From: an uncultured Lachnospiraceae bacterium
Lineage (GTDB): Bacteria; Bacillota; Clostridia; Lachnospirales; Lachnospiraceae
Direction of reading: 5' to 3'
DNA: 64,000 nucleotides
Assembly: GCA_910587155.1 (NCBI GenBank)
Contig: CAJULA010000004.1
Coordinates: 124,001 to 188,000 of the forward strand
Positions 42,011 to 50,778 of the stretch are shown piece by piece; within the stretch, counting starts at the first letter, position 1, and each line of letters opens with the position of its first letter. Both the position numbers and the translations under genes were made by a program. The notes below the pieces were generated by a model. That model was not told the origin of the DNA. It did no database searches and worked only from the letters and a program-made list of their open reading frames with translations.

Positions 42011-43042
42011 ATGGGATTCGAATTTGTAAAAAAGCTGCCCAATCCTGCGGAGATCCGCGAGCAATACGCCGTTCCCGCACATCTGGCCGCTTTAAAAAAA
42101 CAGAAAGATGAAGAGATCAAAAAAGTGATTACCGGAGAGAGTGGGAAGTTTCTAGTCATCATTGGCCCCTGCTCCGCCGACAATGAAGACGCAGTCTGCG
42201 ACTATGTGACAAGACTCGCCGCCGTCAATGAAAAAGTAAACGATAAGCTGATTCTCATTCCCAGAATCTATACCAACAAGCCCCGGACGACCGGAGAGGG
42301 ATACAAGGGTATCCTCCACCAGCCTGACCCCAATAAAAAGCCGGACTTTCTGGCCGGACTGATAGCGATGCGCAGAATGCATATCCGCGCGATCGCCGAA
42401 TCAGGCCTCACCGCGGCAGATGAGATGCTCTATCCCGAAAACTGGCGTTATGTGCAGGATATTCTTTCCTATGTGGCCATCGGCGCGCGCTCCGTGGAAG
42501 ATCAGCAGCACCGGCTCGTAGTCAGCGGCTTTGATGTGCCGGCAGGCATGAAAAATCCCACCAGCGGCGACCTGTCCATCATGCTCAACTCCGTCTATGC
42601 CGCCCAGCACCCCCACTCCTTTATCTACCGTGGATGGGAGGTAAACACCCCCGGCAATCCGCTGGCACACACGGTGTTGCGCGGTTCCGTCAATAAATAT
42701 GGCAGGAGTTTTCCCAATTATCACTACGAAGACCTCAACAGCCTGCTGGAGCTGTATAGCGGTATGGAGCTGCTCCATCCAGCCTGCATCATTGATTCCA
42801 ACCACAACAATTCCGGCAAACAGTTCAAACAACAGATCCGTATTGTCAAGGAAGTGCTGCACAGCCGTAAGCTCAATGCCGATATTCACCGGCTGGTCAA
42901 GGGCGTCATGGTGGAAAGCTATCTGGAAGAAGGCAGTCAGCCCATCGGCGGCGGAGTATACGGCAAATCCATCACGGATCCCTGTCTGGGCTGGGAAGAT
43001 ACGGAACGGCTGATCTATGATATTGCCGAATATGTATCATAG
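42011..43042 (+). CDS. aroF: 3-deoxy-7-phosphoheptulonate (DAHP) synthase, AroG/AroF type
   Basis: A 343-residue class I-alpha DAHP synthase joining phosphoenolpyruvate and erythrose 4-phosphate, the entry to aromatic amino acid synthesis. Key segments are LVIIGPCSADNEDAV, RIYTNKPRTTGEGYKG, SYVAIGARSVEDQQHR, and the metal-site region DSNHNNSGKQFKQQ. It ends with GVMVESYLEEGSQP and SITDPCLGWEDTE. GAAAGGAG precedes the ATG. It is transcribed alone on the plus strand, away from aroE-K-Q at 18-20 kb. Whether it is feedback-inhibited, and by which amino acid, is not visible. Confidence 0.95.
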   Translation: MGFEFVKKLPNPAEIREQYAVPAHLAALKKQKDEEIKKVITGESGKFLVIIGPCSADNEDAVCDYVTRLAAVNEKVNDKLILIPRIYTNKPRTTGEGYKGILHQPDPNKKPDFLAGLIAMRRMHIRAIAESGLTAADEMLYPENWRYVQDILSYVAIGARSVEDQQHRLVVSGFDVPAGMKNPTSGDLSIMLNSVYAAQHPHSFIYRGWEVNTPGNPLAHTVLRGSVNKYGRSFPNYHYEDLNSLLELYSGMELLHPACIIDSNHNNSGKQFKQQIRIVKEVLHSRKLNADIHRLVKGVMVESYLEEGSQPIGGGVYGKSITDPCLGWEDTERLIYDIAEYVS

Positions 43043-43133
43043 TGCTCTATCCGGTCAGTAATCGCATTGCCAGTGCCGAATGTTTTGTCAGTCTGCAAGG
43101 CGGAGGAAGGAGGCGATGCGGATGCATACGAAA

Positions 43134-43161
43134 AAAGGCTCACCCTCTCGGGTGAGCCTTT
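43134..43161 (-). terminator. Terminator of xerD, possibly also of the DAHP synthase gene
   Basis: A 12-bp stem AAAGGCTCACCC/GGGTGAGCCTTT with a TCTC loop is followed by six T on the minus strand. The xerD stop codon lies inside the stem. On the plus strand the T run is short. Confidence 0.85.
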
Positions 43162-44024
43162 GCATATACTCTTTCAATGTGATCCTGTCCTATATTGGCA
43201 TATATCTGTGTGGTGGATATATCCGAATGCCCCAGCATAATCTGCACACTGCGCAGATCGGCCCCGTTCTCCACCAGATGCGCCGCAAATGAGTGACGCA
43301 GCGTGTGGGGTGTGATATCTGCCTCTATCCCGGCTTTGCGGGCATAATGCTTGACCAGCTTCCAGAACCCCTGTCGGCTCATGGGTTGACCGGAGCAGTT
43401 CACGAACAGCGTCTCTTCCCCATGCCCCGGCACCATGCTGTCCCTGGCCTCTTCCAGATAGCGCACAAGGGCGGCCCTGGCTGCTTCCCCAAAGGGCACC
43501 AGTCTCTCCTTATGGCTGTCCCGACAGACAATGCGATTCCTCTGCAAATTGACATCTCTTACCTGCAGGCTGATCAGCTCTGTCACACGGATCCCTGTGG
43601 CATAGAGCAATTCCAGCATTGCCCGGTCCCGGATCTCTTTGTCACTGTTTCCGGAGGGCTGCTCCAGAAGCCGTGCCACCTCTTCCATAGTAAGGATTTC
43701 CGGGCGTTTTTTTTCTATGCGGGGTGCCTTCAGCTCCCTGGCAATATTTTCCTCAATCTGTCCTTCTTCTCTGAGATATTGATACAGGGCTTTGATAGAG
43801 GCAATATTTCTGGAAACCGTAGAAGCGGCAAAATTGCGTTCATGGAGATAACGGATATATGCCTTCAGATCTTCCTGCGAGATATGCCCGATATCGGTAA
43901 TGCCCCGCTCCTGCATAAAAGCCATAAATTTGCACAGATCTCTTTTATAAGACAGCTCCGTATTTCCGGAGGTCTTTTTTATATTATGTAAGTAAAAGAT
44001 AAAAGCGGTAATCTCGTCCAGCAT
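43140..44024 (-). CDS. xerD: Site-specific tyrosine recombinase XerD
   Basis: A 294-residue tyrosine recombinase that with XerC resolves chromosome dimers at dif. The N-terminal SAM-like domain starts MLDEITAFIFYLHN. The catalytic domain has Arg in ATGIRVTELISL, HTLRHSF (His, Arg), LGHSDISTTQIY (second His, nucleophile Tyr). It lies next to spoIIM and a NUDIX gene, the order known for xerD in B. subtilis, so it is the housekeeping recombinase and not a phage integrase. No dif site was identified. Confidence 0.94.
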   Translation of the reverse strand: MLDEITAFIFYLHNIKKTSGNTELSYKRDLCKFMAFMQERGITDIGHISQEDLKAYIRYLHERNFAASTVSRNIASIKALYQYLREEGQIEENIARELKAPRIEKKRPEILTMEEVARLLEQPSGNSDKEIRDRAMLELLYATGIRVTELISLQVRDVNLQRNRIVCRDSHKERLVPFGEAARAALVRYLEEARDSMVPGHGEETLFVNCSGQPMSRQGFWKLVKHYARKAGIEADITPHTLRHSFAAHLVENGADLRSVQIMLGHSDISTTQIYANIGQDHIERVYAKAHPRG

Positions 44025-44151
44025 GGAATCCGCGCCTTTCCTCTTGTTTGCTTCACAGCCATTGCTTACTGTATCTCACTGCGGATATAACGTTTATTAT
44101 AATCAAGTTATCAGGGAAAAGCAAATGGTATTTTCCAGCAAAATCCGTATC

Positions 44152-44763
44152 TTAAAAGATTCTTAATAATTCGGCCATCACATGAGGATTGACAAAGCTT
44201 TCCAAAACCGCGCCCACAATAAAAATTCCGTGAAGCAGCAGAAAATTTCCAAGGATTCCATATGTCCCTGACTGCTCCTGTGCGTTCTTTGTATAATCCT
44301 TTACCGGATAGTAAAGCCTGGCACACATTCGAAAACACAAATCCGCCAGCATAAAAAATGCCGGGATATAGCAGAGGTAATGAGGCATCAGGCTGCCGGC
44401 AAGGAGCAAAATACCCTTGATCCCATAACGGATCATTGCGACAGAGGCCACCACACCCATACATACCCCCACCCACATCACAAACAGATACGTGGTTACA
44501 ATCCCCGCAAAAGTAGTGGAAAGTATGGCAGCCAGCCACAATGGTCCGATCCGTTTGCGGAGCACATAAAAAAAGAAAGCATTCTCATTCAGTTCCATCC
44601 GCTTCATCTGCGCAAGCCCCATCCGGCTTAAAAAGCCGCTCTCTGTGACAAACACGCCCATATTGAGGGATACCAGAACGGCCCCAGCTACCAGTCCCGC
44701 AAAAAAGGGCAGCGCCCAGTTCGGCCGTTCTGCCCTTTTCCATCGTAGTTTCGTAAATCTCAC
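44152..44763 (-). CDS. spoIIM: Stage II sporulation protein M
   Basis: A 203-residue membrane protein with about five helices of the SpoIIM family, including GAVLVSLNMGVFV, IGPLWLAAILSTTFAG and a late GIFIVGAVLESFVNP. SpoIIM forms, with SpoIID and SpoIIP, the DMP complex that remodels peptidoglycan during engulfment of the forespore. It starts at a GTG and lies between the NUDIX and xerD genes, matching the conserved Firmicutes neighbourhood. Confidence 0.9.
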   Translation of the reverse strand: MRFTKLRWKRAERPNWALPFFAGLVAGAVLVSLNMGVFVTESGFLSRMGLAQMKRMELNENAFFFYVLRKRIGPLWLAAILSTTFAGIVTTYLFVMWVGVCMGVVASVAMIRYGIKGILLLAGSLMPHYLCYIPAFFMLADLCFRMCARLYYPVKDYTKNAQEQSGTYGILGNFLLLHGIFIVGAVLESFVNPHVMAELLRIF

Positions 44764-44791
44764 AGCATATCCACTTCTGACTTTTTTACAA

Positions 44792-45334
44792 TTATATGCC
44801 GTATTTCACTTTATATGCCATAAGTGCGGCGATCGTCTTGGAATCCTGTATCCTCCTGTCAAGTACCATCTCCTGCAGCTCTGTAAGCGTATAGGCTTCC
44901 ACACGCAGATATTCGTCCTCATCCAGATGCTGCTGTGTCCGCACCAGATTTTTTGCCACATAAATATCTATTTTTTCATTGCAGAATGCCACCGTCGTAT
45001 GGAGAGACAGAAGAAGTTCCAAATCTTCCGATGCATATCCCGTCTCCTCTTCCAACTCCCTGGCGGCGGCAAGAGAAGTATCCACAGACTCTCCCGGATT
45101 CAGCCCGCCGGCAGGAATTTCCAGTGTGTATCGCTCCAGCGCATTCCGATACTGAGATACCATCAGAATCCGGCCGTCTGCCATAACCGGCACTACCGCA
45201 GCCGCCCCATTATGCTTAATAAAGTCCCACTTTGCCTGTTTGCCGTCCGGCAGTTCCATCGTATCCACATAATATTCAAGAATCGTACCTTTATGGATCA
45301 ATTCCCTGCCTATTCTCCTGACTTCGTCACTCAT
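44792..45334 (-). CDS. NUDIX hydrolase, ADP-ribose pyrophosphatase type
   Basis: A 180-residue NUDIX enzyme. The NUDIX box runs from GGLNPGESVDTSLAAARELEEETGY, matching GX5EX7REUXEEXGU. It resembles NudF/YqkG ADP-ribose diphosphatases, which cut ADP-ribose into AMP and ribose 5-phosphate. AAGGAGG 7 nt before the ATG at 45334 fixes the start; the frame runs further upstream without a better site. In B. subtilis yqkG also neighbours spoIIM and xerD. Confidence 0.92.
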   Translation of the reverse strand: MSDEVRRIGRELIHKGTILEYYVDTMELPDGKQAKWDFIKHNGAAAVVPVMADGRILMVSQYRNALERYTLEIPAGGLNPGESVDTSLAAARELEEETGYASEDLELLLSLHTTVAFCNEKIDIYVAKNLVRTQQHLDEDEYLRVEAYTLTELQEMVLDRRIQDSKTIAALMAYKVKYGI

Positions 45335-45345
45335 CGAGACCCTCC

Positions 45346-46632
45346 TTATCCTTCCAGCAGCTTCTCTATGCTGGCAAGCTTCACACACAGCACAAACAGA
45401 TCTGTGGCCTGTGCCAGTTCCTCCCTGGCAGGGAAGGAAGGAGCAATCCGGATCACACTGTCATGGGGATCCTTCCCGTAAGGGAACGGGGCTCCCGCAC
45501 CGGTCAGTGTCACGCCTGCCTCTTTACATTTACGGACAATATTTTTCGCACAGCCCTCCATGGCTTCAAATGTGATAAAATAGCCGCCTTTGGGCCGCAC
45601 CCAGTTTCCTATGCCAAGGCCGCCAAGTTCCCGCTCCAGCACATCCAGTACCGCCTCAAACTTAGGCCGCAGAATATCCGCATGTTTCTTCATGTGAGCC
45701 TTTACGGCTTCCATACTGTTAAAATATCTGGCATGACGCAGCTGATTGATCTTATCATAACAGATGGTACGGATGGCAATCGACTTTTTGATGGATTCCA
45801 GATTCCTCTGCGACGCGGCCATAGCGGCAATCCCCGCTCCGGCCATGCTGATCTTGGAAGTGGAGCCAAACACATATACCATATCCGGATGCCCTGCCTT
45901 CTCACACTCTGAGAGGATATCCAGGATTTCGTCCTGATCCTCTTCATACAGATGATGCACCGCATAAGCATTATCCCAGTAAATCCGGAAATCCTCAGCT
46001 GCCGGCTTCAGCGCCGCAAAGCGACGGACAGTTTCGTCAGAATAGGAAATTCCCTGCGGATTGGAATATTTGGGCACACACCAGATTCCTTTTACGGAAG
46101 CGTCCTCAGACACATATTTCTCCACCAGATCCATATCCGGCCCTTTTTCCGTCATGGGAATGTTTATCATCTCAATCCCAAAATGCTCCGTAATGGCAAA
46201 ATGCCTGTCATATCCGGGAACCGGACATAAAAACTTCACCTGATCCAGTCGGCACCACGGCGTACATCCCAATACCCCGGTTGTATAGGAACGGCAGACA
46301 GCATCATACATCGTGGAAAGACTTCCGTTTCCAAATACGATCACGTCCTTCGGATCCCGGACACCCATAATGCCCGCCATCAGAACTTTGGCCTCCATAA
46401 TGCCGTCGAGCTCACCATAATTGCGGCAGTCCGTACCGTCCTCAGATTTCATATCACAGTCTTCGCCCAAAACACTCATCAGACCCATACCCATATCAAG
46501 CTGCCCTTTCTCCGGCTTCCCCCTGGACATATTAAGACTCAGCCCCTTGCTCTGCGCCTCTTGATACTGTTTGTCCAGTTCTTCTTTGCATGTAAGCAAC
46601 TCTTCTCTGCTCAACTCACTGTATGGTTTCAT
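45346..46632 (-). CDS. PLP-dependent aminotransferase (Aminotran_MocR/aspartate type)
   Basis: A 428-residue class I-like aminotransferase of the PF12897 group. It has LNMSRGKPEKGQLDM at the N-terminus, IVFGNGSLSTMYDA, WCVPKYSNPQGISYSD, the PLP-lysine region VFGSTSKISMAGAGIAA, and IRIAPSFPAREEL near the end. Characterised relatives are aspartate aminotransferases, but substrate range cannot be read here. It is monocistronic in appearance, with a promoter (46713-46741) and a palindromic operator-like site (46670-46699) in its leader. The start at 46632 is preceded by AAGGA at 11 nt. Confidence 0.88.
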   Translation of the reverse strand: MKPYSELSREELLTCKEELDKQYQEAQSKGLSLNMSRGKPEKGQLDMGMGLMSVLGEDCDMKSEDGTDCRNYGELDGIMEAKVLMAGIMGVRDPKDVIVFGNGSLSTMYDAVCRSYTTGVLGCTPWCRLDQVKFLCPVPGYDRHFAITEHFGIEMINIPMTEKGPDMDLVEKYVSEDASVKGIWCVPKYSNPQGISYSDETVRRFAALKPAAEDFRIYWDNAYAVHHLYEEDQDEILDILSECEKAGHPDMVYVFGSTSKISMAGAGIAAMAASQRNLESIKKSIAIRTICYDKINQLRHARYFNSMEAVKAHMKKHADILRPKFEAVLDVLERELGGLGIGNWVRPKGGYFITFEAMEGCAKNIVRKCKEAGVTLTGAGAPFPYGKDPHDSVIRIAPSFPAREELAQATDLFVLCVKLASIEKLLEG

Positions 46633-46669
46633 ATCCTGCACCGTCCTTATTCTCAATTGTTTTCCTGTT

Positions 46670-46699
46670 GTTTGATTGGATAATTGTATACAATCAAAC
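46670..46699 (-). promoter_or_regulatory. Nested palindrome, candidate operator of the aminotransferase gene
   Basis: Arms GTTTGATTG (46670-46678) and CAATCAAAC (46691-46699) enclose and overlap a 12-bp perfect palindrome ATTGTATACAAT (46683-46694). It begins within about 10 bp downstream of the predicted start of transcription. The TTGTATACAA core resembles GntR-family operators. No such regulator gene is in the window. Confidence 0.5.
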
Positions 46700-46712
46700 A
46701 CTCGCCTTTGCT

Positions 46713-46741
46713 ATTCTACTACAAGATTCCAAATTATACAA
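46713..46741 (-). promoter_or_regulatory. Promoter of the aminotransferase gene
   Basis: TTGTAT (46736-46741), 17 bp, TAGAAT (46713-46718) on the minus strand. Confidence 0.6.
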
Positions 46742-46750
46742 GAGGAATTT

Positions 46751-46780
46751 TTGACATTTCCTTCCCTGGTATGGTATACT
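46751..46780 (+). promoter_or_regulatory. Promoter of the 36-residue membrane peptide gene
   Basis: TTGACA (46751-46756), 18 bp, TATACT (46775-46780) on the plus strand. It is divergent from the aminotransferase promoter and gives a leader of about 105 nt. Confidence 0.75.
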
Positions 46781-46893
46781 GGGTAACAGTTCAGATCAAA
46801 CCATACAATTGTGAAAGAGCAATCATGAGATCAGAGTTTGGGTAAAACATACAAGCCCTTAACTACTTACCGTACGGAAAGGAGGCGTTTTGC

Positions 46894-47004
46894 ATGTTGG
46901 TATTAATGGGTGGCATGCTTGTAATTATCATTGCCGTCGTAGTAGTATCTGCAGTTACTTCCGTTGTATCCGCAGTTGCTGCCAGTGAAGATATTGATTC
47001 CTGA
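46894..47004 (+). CDS. Small hydrophobic membrane peptide, 36 residues
   Basis: The frame encodes a single hydrophobic helix (GGMLVIIIAVVVVSAV) flanked by a very short N-terminus and an acidic tail ending EDIDS. It is preceded by a perfect AAAGGAGG 8 nt before the ATG, its own near-consensus promoter (46751-46780) and followed by a large terminator (47041-47090). This makes a complete, self-contained transcription unit of about 300 nt. I do not recognise the family. Possibilities are a small regulatory membrane protein, a type I toxin-like peptide, or a sporulation-associated microprotein. Confidence 0.7.
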   Translation: MLVLMGGMLVIIIAVVVVSAVTSVVSAVAASEDIDS

Positions 47005-47040
47005 ACACCTGGCAGGATAGGTATCTTATCTGCCGGGTAT

Positions 47041-47090
47041 ACAGAAAAAGAGGAGGAAAACGCCATAACGTTTCCCTCCTCTTTTTCTGT
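47041..47090. terminator. Large bidirectional terminator between the small peptide gene and rny
   Basis: ACAGAAAAAGAGGAGG pairs fully with CCTCCTCTTTTTCTGT, extended inside by AAACG/CGTTT across one mismatch. Both strands get a T-rich descending arm, so it ends the plus-strand peptide transcript and the minus-strand rny transcript. Confidence 0.85.
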
Positions 47091-47096
47091 CCTATT

Positions 47097-48644
47097 CTAC
47101 TTTGCATAATCGATTACGCGTGATTCACGTATAACATTGACTTTAATCTGTCCCGGATATTCCAATTCAGCTTCAATCTGTTTGGATAAATCCCGCGCCA
47201 GAAGTACCATGTCAGAATCCGAAATCTGTTCCGGAACTACCATAACACGAACCTCTCTGCCTGCCTGAATAGCAAAAGATTTGTCTACACCTTTGAAATT
47301 GTTTGTAATTTCTTCCAATTGTTTTAACCTGCTGGTATATGTTTCAATCGTTTCCCGTCTTGCGCCCGGTCTCGCTGCAGAAATGGTGTCCGCAGCCTGT
47401 ACAAGACATGCGATCAGGGACTGGGCCTCCACGTCTCCGTGGTGGGATTCCACGCTGTTAATGACAACAGCCCCTTCTTTATATTTTCTGCAAAGCTCTA
47501 CACCAAGCTGGATATGGGAACCTTCCATTTCGTGGTCCACTGCCTTACCGATATCATGCAGCAGGCCGGCACGCTTCGCAAGTCTCACATCCAGTCCCAT
47601 CTCCGCTGCCAGCAGTCCTGACAGCTGTGCAACCTCAACGGAATGTTTCAAAGCGTTCTGTCCATAGCTTGTTCTGAATTTCATCTTACCAAGCAGTCTG
47701 ACCAGTTCCGGATGGATGCCGTGTACTCCTACTTCCAGAGTGGCAGCCTCTCCTTCCTCCTTGATCATCACTTCCACTTCTTTTTGTGCCTTTTCCACCA
47801 TCTCCTCGATCCTTGCCGGATGAATCCGTCCGTCAACGATCAGTTTCTCAAGGGCGATACGGGCAACTTCCCTGCGGATCGGATCAAATCCGGAGAGGAT
47901 AACCGCCTCCGGGGTATCATCAATGATCAGATCCACGCCAGTCATTGTCTCAAGGGTCCGGATATTACGTCCCTCCCTGCCGATAATCCTCCCCTTCATC
48001 TCGTCGTTGGGAAGCTGTACGACAGAAATGGTCGTCTCGGACACATGATCGGCGGCACATTTCTGAATGGCAGTCACCACATACTCTTTTGCCTTCTTGT
48101 CCGCCTCTTCCTTGGCCCGGCTCTCCATCTCCTTGATCATCATGGCTGTTTCATGTTTCACTTCGTCTTCAACAGTTTTCAACAAATAATCTTTTGCCTG
48201 TTCGGAGGTTAATCCAGAGATTCGTTCCAGTTCCTGTACTCTTTGTTCATTCAGTTTGGAAACCTCTACTTTCAGCTTTCCAAGTTCTTCTTCCTTCGCC
48301 GCCAGCGTTGCTTCCTTCTTCTCCATTGCATCGGTCTTTTTGTCGATGTTTTCTTCCTTCTGCTGAATCCGTCTCTCAGAGCGCTGTACCTCAGCCCGGC
48401 GTTCCTTGATCTCCTTGTCGATCTCATTCTTGGCGCGAATGGATTCTTCCTTGATCTCAAGCAAGCCTTCTCTCTTTTTGGCCTCCGCAGTCTTCAGCGC
48501 CGTATCAATGATCTCTCTTGCCTTTTCATCAGCATTCCCGATCTTGGTTTCCACAACCTTTTTATGATAAGACGTGGCGGCTGCAACGGATGCCGGTACA
48601 GCGATCAGAAGTGTAACAACGACTGCTACTACTACACTGAGCAT
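47097..48644 (-). CDS. rny: Ribonuclease Y
   Basis: A 515-residue membrane-anchored endoribonuclease that starts mRNA decay. It has one N-terminal membrane helix, a long charged coiled coil to about residue 190, a KH domain (MKGRIIGREGRNIRTLETMTGVDLIIDD), and an HD domain with LLHDIGKAVDHE and SHHGD. Length is typical. The ATG at 48644 lies 11 nt after AAGGAGG; an in-frame GTG 12 bp upstream overlaps that site. The recA-recX-rny order is conserved in Firmicutes. Confidence 0.96.
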   Translation of the reverse strand: MLSVVVAVVVTLLIAVPASVAAATSYHKKVVETKIGNADEKAREIIDTALKTAEAKKREGLLEIKEESIRAKNEIDKEIKERRAEVQRSERRIQQKEENIDKKTDAMEKKEATLAAKEEELGKLKVEVSKLNEQRVQELERISGLTSEQAKDYLLKTVEDEVKHETAMMIKEMESRAKEEADKKAKEYVVTAIQKCAADHVSETTISVVQLPNDEMKGRIIGREGRNIRTLETMTGVDLIIDDTPEAVILSGFDPIRREVARIALEKLIVDGRIHPARIEEMVEKAQKEVEVMIKEEGEAATLEVGVHGIHPELVRLLGKMKFRTSYGQNALKHSVEVAQLSGLLAAEMGLDVRLAKRAGLLHDIGKAVDHEMEGSHIQLGVELCRKYKEGAVVINSVESHHGDVEAQSLIACLVQAADTISAARPGARRETIETYTSRLKQLEEITNNFKGVDKSFAIQAGREVRVMVVPEQISDSDMVLLARDLSKQIEAELEYPGQIKVNVIRESRVIDYAK

Positions 48645-48752
48645 GTACAGGAGCACCTCCTTATTTCATTTTCATTGTACGAATATCTGATATAGGATGC
48701 TGGAGACACCCTAACTGTCAAAAATTACAACACATTAATTTTATACGTATTT

Positions 48753-49379
48753 TCATGTTATGTCAAGCAAAACATCCTCCATCACGGCTCTGACCGTGTC
48801 AAGGGAAAATCCTTTTCGGTAAAACCATGCATAAATACGCTGTTTTTCTCTGTCGTCCATCACTTTTTCCGTACAATGTTTTTTTATCAGGATGTGCCGT
48901 ATGGCCGCCTCTTCCTCCGAATCGAAGCCTTCCGCTTCCAGCTCCTGCAAAACCTCTCCAAACAGTTCCCTGTCGATGCCTTTCCGCAGCAGCTTCTGCT
49001 CCATTTCTCTCAGACTGTGCCCCTTTGCCCGGCAGGTAATATAATCCATGGTGTACTGTCTGTCATCTATGTAGTGGTAGGATTTCACATAATCCACTGC
49101 CTCCCGGGCAATCTTTGGCTGATAACCGCCCCCGAGCAGCTTATCCATCATCTCTTTTTCCGTATATCGTCTGTTTTTCAGAAGGTTCATGGCACGCAGC
49201 TTTGCCCTCTTGGGCAATACCTGCGTCTGCAGCTCCCGATATGCCGCTTCGCTCAGCTGGCCGCCCTCCTCGATCCGATATTTGCGCAATTCACCTTTGT
49301 AGAGCACAAAGCTTTCCTCATTCTCAAGCAAAACCCTGCTCCTTGACCCGGATAGCGCCTCTATTTTCACCACTGTCAT
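48753..49379 (-). CDS. recX: Regulatory protein RecX
   Basis: A 208-residue protein of three-helix RecX repeats (RAMNLLKNRRYTEKEMMDKLLGGGY, CRAKGHSLREMEQKLLRKGI and IYAWFYRKGFSLDTVRAVMED). RecX binds RecA filaments and tunes their activity. Its ATG overlaps the recA stop (ATGA), so it is translated in coupling with recA and falls under the same SOS control. Confidence 0.92.
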   Translation of the reverse strand: MTVVKIEALSGSRSRVLLENEESFVLYKGELRKYRIEEGGQLSEAAYRELQTQVLPKRAKLRAMNLLKNRRYTEKEMMDKLLGGGYQPKIAREAVDYVKSYHYIDDRQYTMDYITCRAKGHSLREMEQKLLRKGIDRELFGEVLQELEAEGFDSEEEAAIRHILIKKHCTEKVMDDREKQRIYAWFYRKGFSLDTVRAVMEDVLLDIT

Positions 49380-50539
49380 AAGATTTCATTACTTTCCACT
49401 GCCATATCCGTGCCGCTCTTCTTTCCGCCAGCCTCGTCCCTGTCGGCGGACGCTTTTCTCCCGGCGGTCTTTTTGCCTGCGGGTTCTTTGCCTGCGGTCT
49501 CCTTTTTGCCTGTGCCTTCTCCATGATCGGCATCCCCGCCTTTTCCGCGCAGTCCGTAATGCTCTCTGACTTTATTTTCAACCTCCGCACAAGTCTCCGG
49601 ATTGTCTCTCAGAAACTGCTTGGCATTCTCTCTCCCCTGCCCGATCTTGGCATTTTCATAGGCATACCATGCACCGCTCTTATTGATAATATTGCAGCCC
49701 GCGGCCAGATCAAGGATATCGCCTTCTTTGGAAATGCCCTGTCCGAACATGATGTCAAACTCTGCTTCTTTAAACGGAGGCGCTATCTTGTTTTTCACAA
49801 CCTTGACCTTTGTCCGGTTGCCGATCACTTCTCCGCTCTGCTTGAGTGTCTCTCCCTTTCTCACATCCAGACGGACAGAGGAATAAAATTTAAGCGCACG
49901 GCCTCCGGTGGTAGTCTCCGGATTTCCGAACATAATACCGATCTTTTCACGCAGCTGGTTGATAAATATCACCGTGCAGTTGGATTTGCTGATGACTGCC
50001 GTCAGTTTACGAAGCGCCTGAGACATCAGTCTGGCCTGCAGCCCCACATGGCTGTCTCCCATTTCACCGTCAATCTCAGCCTTGGGCACGAGCGCCGCAA
50101 CAGAATCGACCACGATAATATCAATGGCGCCAGAGCGAACCATCGTCTCCGTAATCTCCATGGCCTGTTCGCCGTTATCCGGCTGTGATATGTAAAGATT
50201 GTCAATATCCACACCGATATTTTTCGCATAGACCGGGTCGAGTGCATGCTCCGCATCAATAAATCCGGCGATTCCGCCCTGCTTCTGTACTTCGGCTACC
50301 ATATGCAGCGTAACTGTCGTCTTACCGCTGGACTCCGGTCCGTATATCTCCACAATACGCCCTCTGGGAATCCCTCCCAGCCCAAGCGCAATATCCAGGC
50401 TCAGGGAGCCCGTCGGTATCGTCTCTACATTCATCTGTGTGCTGGGATCTCCCAGCTTCATCACAGTACCCTTGCCGAACTGCCGTTCAATCTGGTTCAG
50501 TGCCGCATCCAGTGCTTTTAATTTATCTTCTTTTTCCAT
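49376..50539 (-). CDS. recA: Recombinase RecA
   Basis: A 387-residue recombinase for homologous repair and SOS induction. Walker A is GPESSGKTT, the RecA signature ALKFYSSVRLD is present, and the L2-region RLMSQALRKLTAVISKSNCTVIFINQLREKIG is complete. After the core an unusually long Lys/Gly/Ala-rich low-complexity tail of about 50 residues ends the protein. A promoter with two SOS-box-like palindromes lies upstream (50563-50610). Confidence 0.97.
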   Translation of the reverse strand: MEKEDKLKALDAALNQIERQFGKGTVMKLGDPSTQMNVETIPTGSLSLDIALGLGGIPRGRIVEIYGPESSGKTTVTLHMVAEVQKQGGIAGFIDAEHALDPVYAKNIGVDIDNLYISQPDNGEQAMEITETMVRSGAIDIIVVDSVAALVPKAEIDGEMGDSHVGLQARLMSQALRKLTAVISKSNCTVIFINQLREKIGIMFGNPETTTGGRALKFYSSVRLDVRKGETLKQSGEVIGNRTKVKVVKNKIAPPFKEAEFDIMFGQGISKEGDILDLAAGCNIINKSGAWYAYENAKIGQGRENAKQFLRDNPETCAEVENKVREHYGLRGKGGDADHGEGTGKKETAGKEPAGKKTAGRKASADRDEAGGKKSGTDMAVESNEIL

Positions 50540-50562
50540 ATTGATTCTCCTTTAAATAATAA

Positions 50563-50610
50563 GAACATCTGTTCTGATAATAGAATAAAACATCTGTTTG
50601 CTTTTGTCAA
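50563..50610 (-). promoter_or_regulatory. recA promoter with two LexA (SOS) boxes
   Basis: TTGACA (50605-50610), 17 bp, TATTCT (50582-50587) on the minus strand. GAACAGATGTTC (50563-50574) downstream matches the Gram-positive SOS box GAAC-N4-GTTC. A weaker copy, AAACAGATGTTT (50588-50599), sits in the spacer between -35 and -10. LexA control of recA-recX is therefore expected. Confidence 0.8.
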
Positions 50611-50778
50611 TTCTTTTTTTCGATTTTTCAGGGAAAAGTATTCGGGCAGATCATGAGACACCGGCTTGCCGCCCGCAGGAATATGCTTTTTACAGACGGG
50701 ATACAGGGACGCTGACTTCCCCATATCCCACAGAGATAGCTTCTCTTACTTCAGACCGCCCCGACGGGGAGCGGCTAT

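Noticed and set aside
43080..43292. Plus-strand frame with GGAGGAAGGAGG before an ATG near 43116
   Set aside because: The good ribosome-binding site is tempting, but the frame runs straight through the xerD terminator and antisense to the xerD 3' end, with no family match.
50756..50774. CCGCCCC/CGGGGAGCGG hairpin after the zinc-ribbon protein gene
   Set aside because: Stem is interrupted, the loop is too tight and no T run follows, so a terminator call is not justified.
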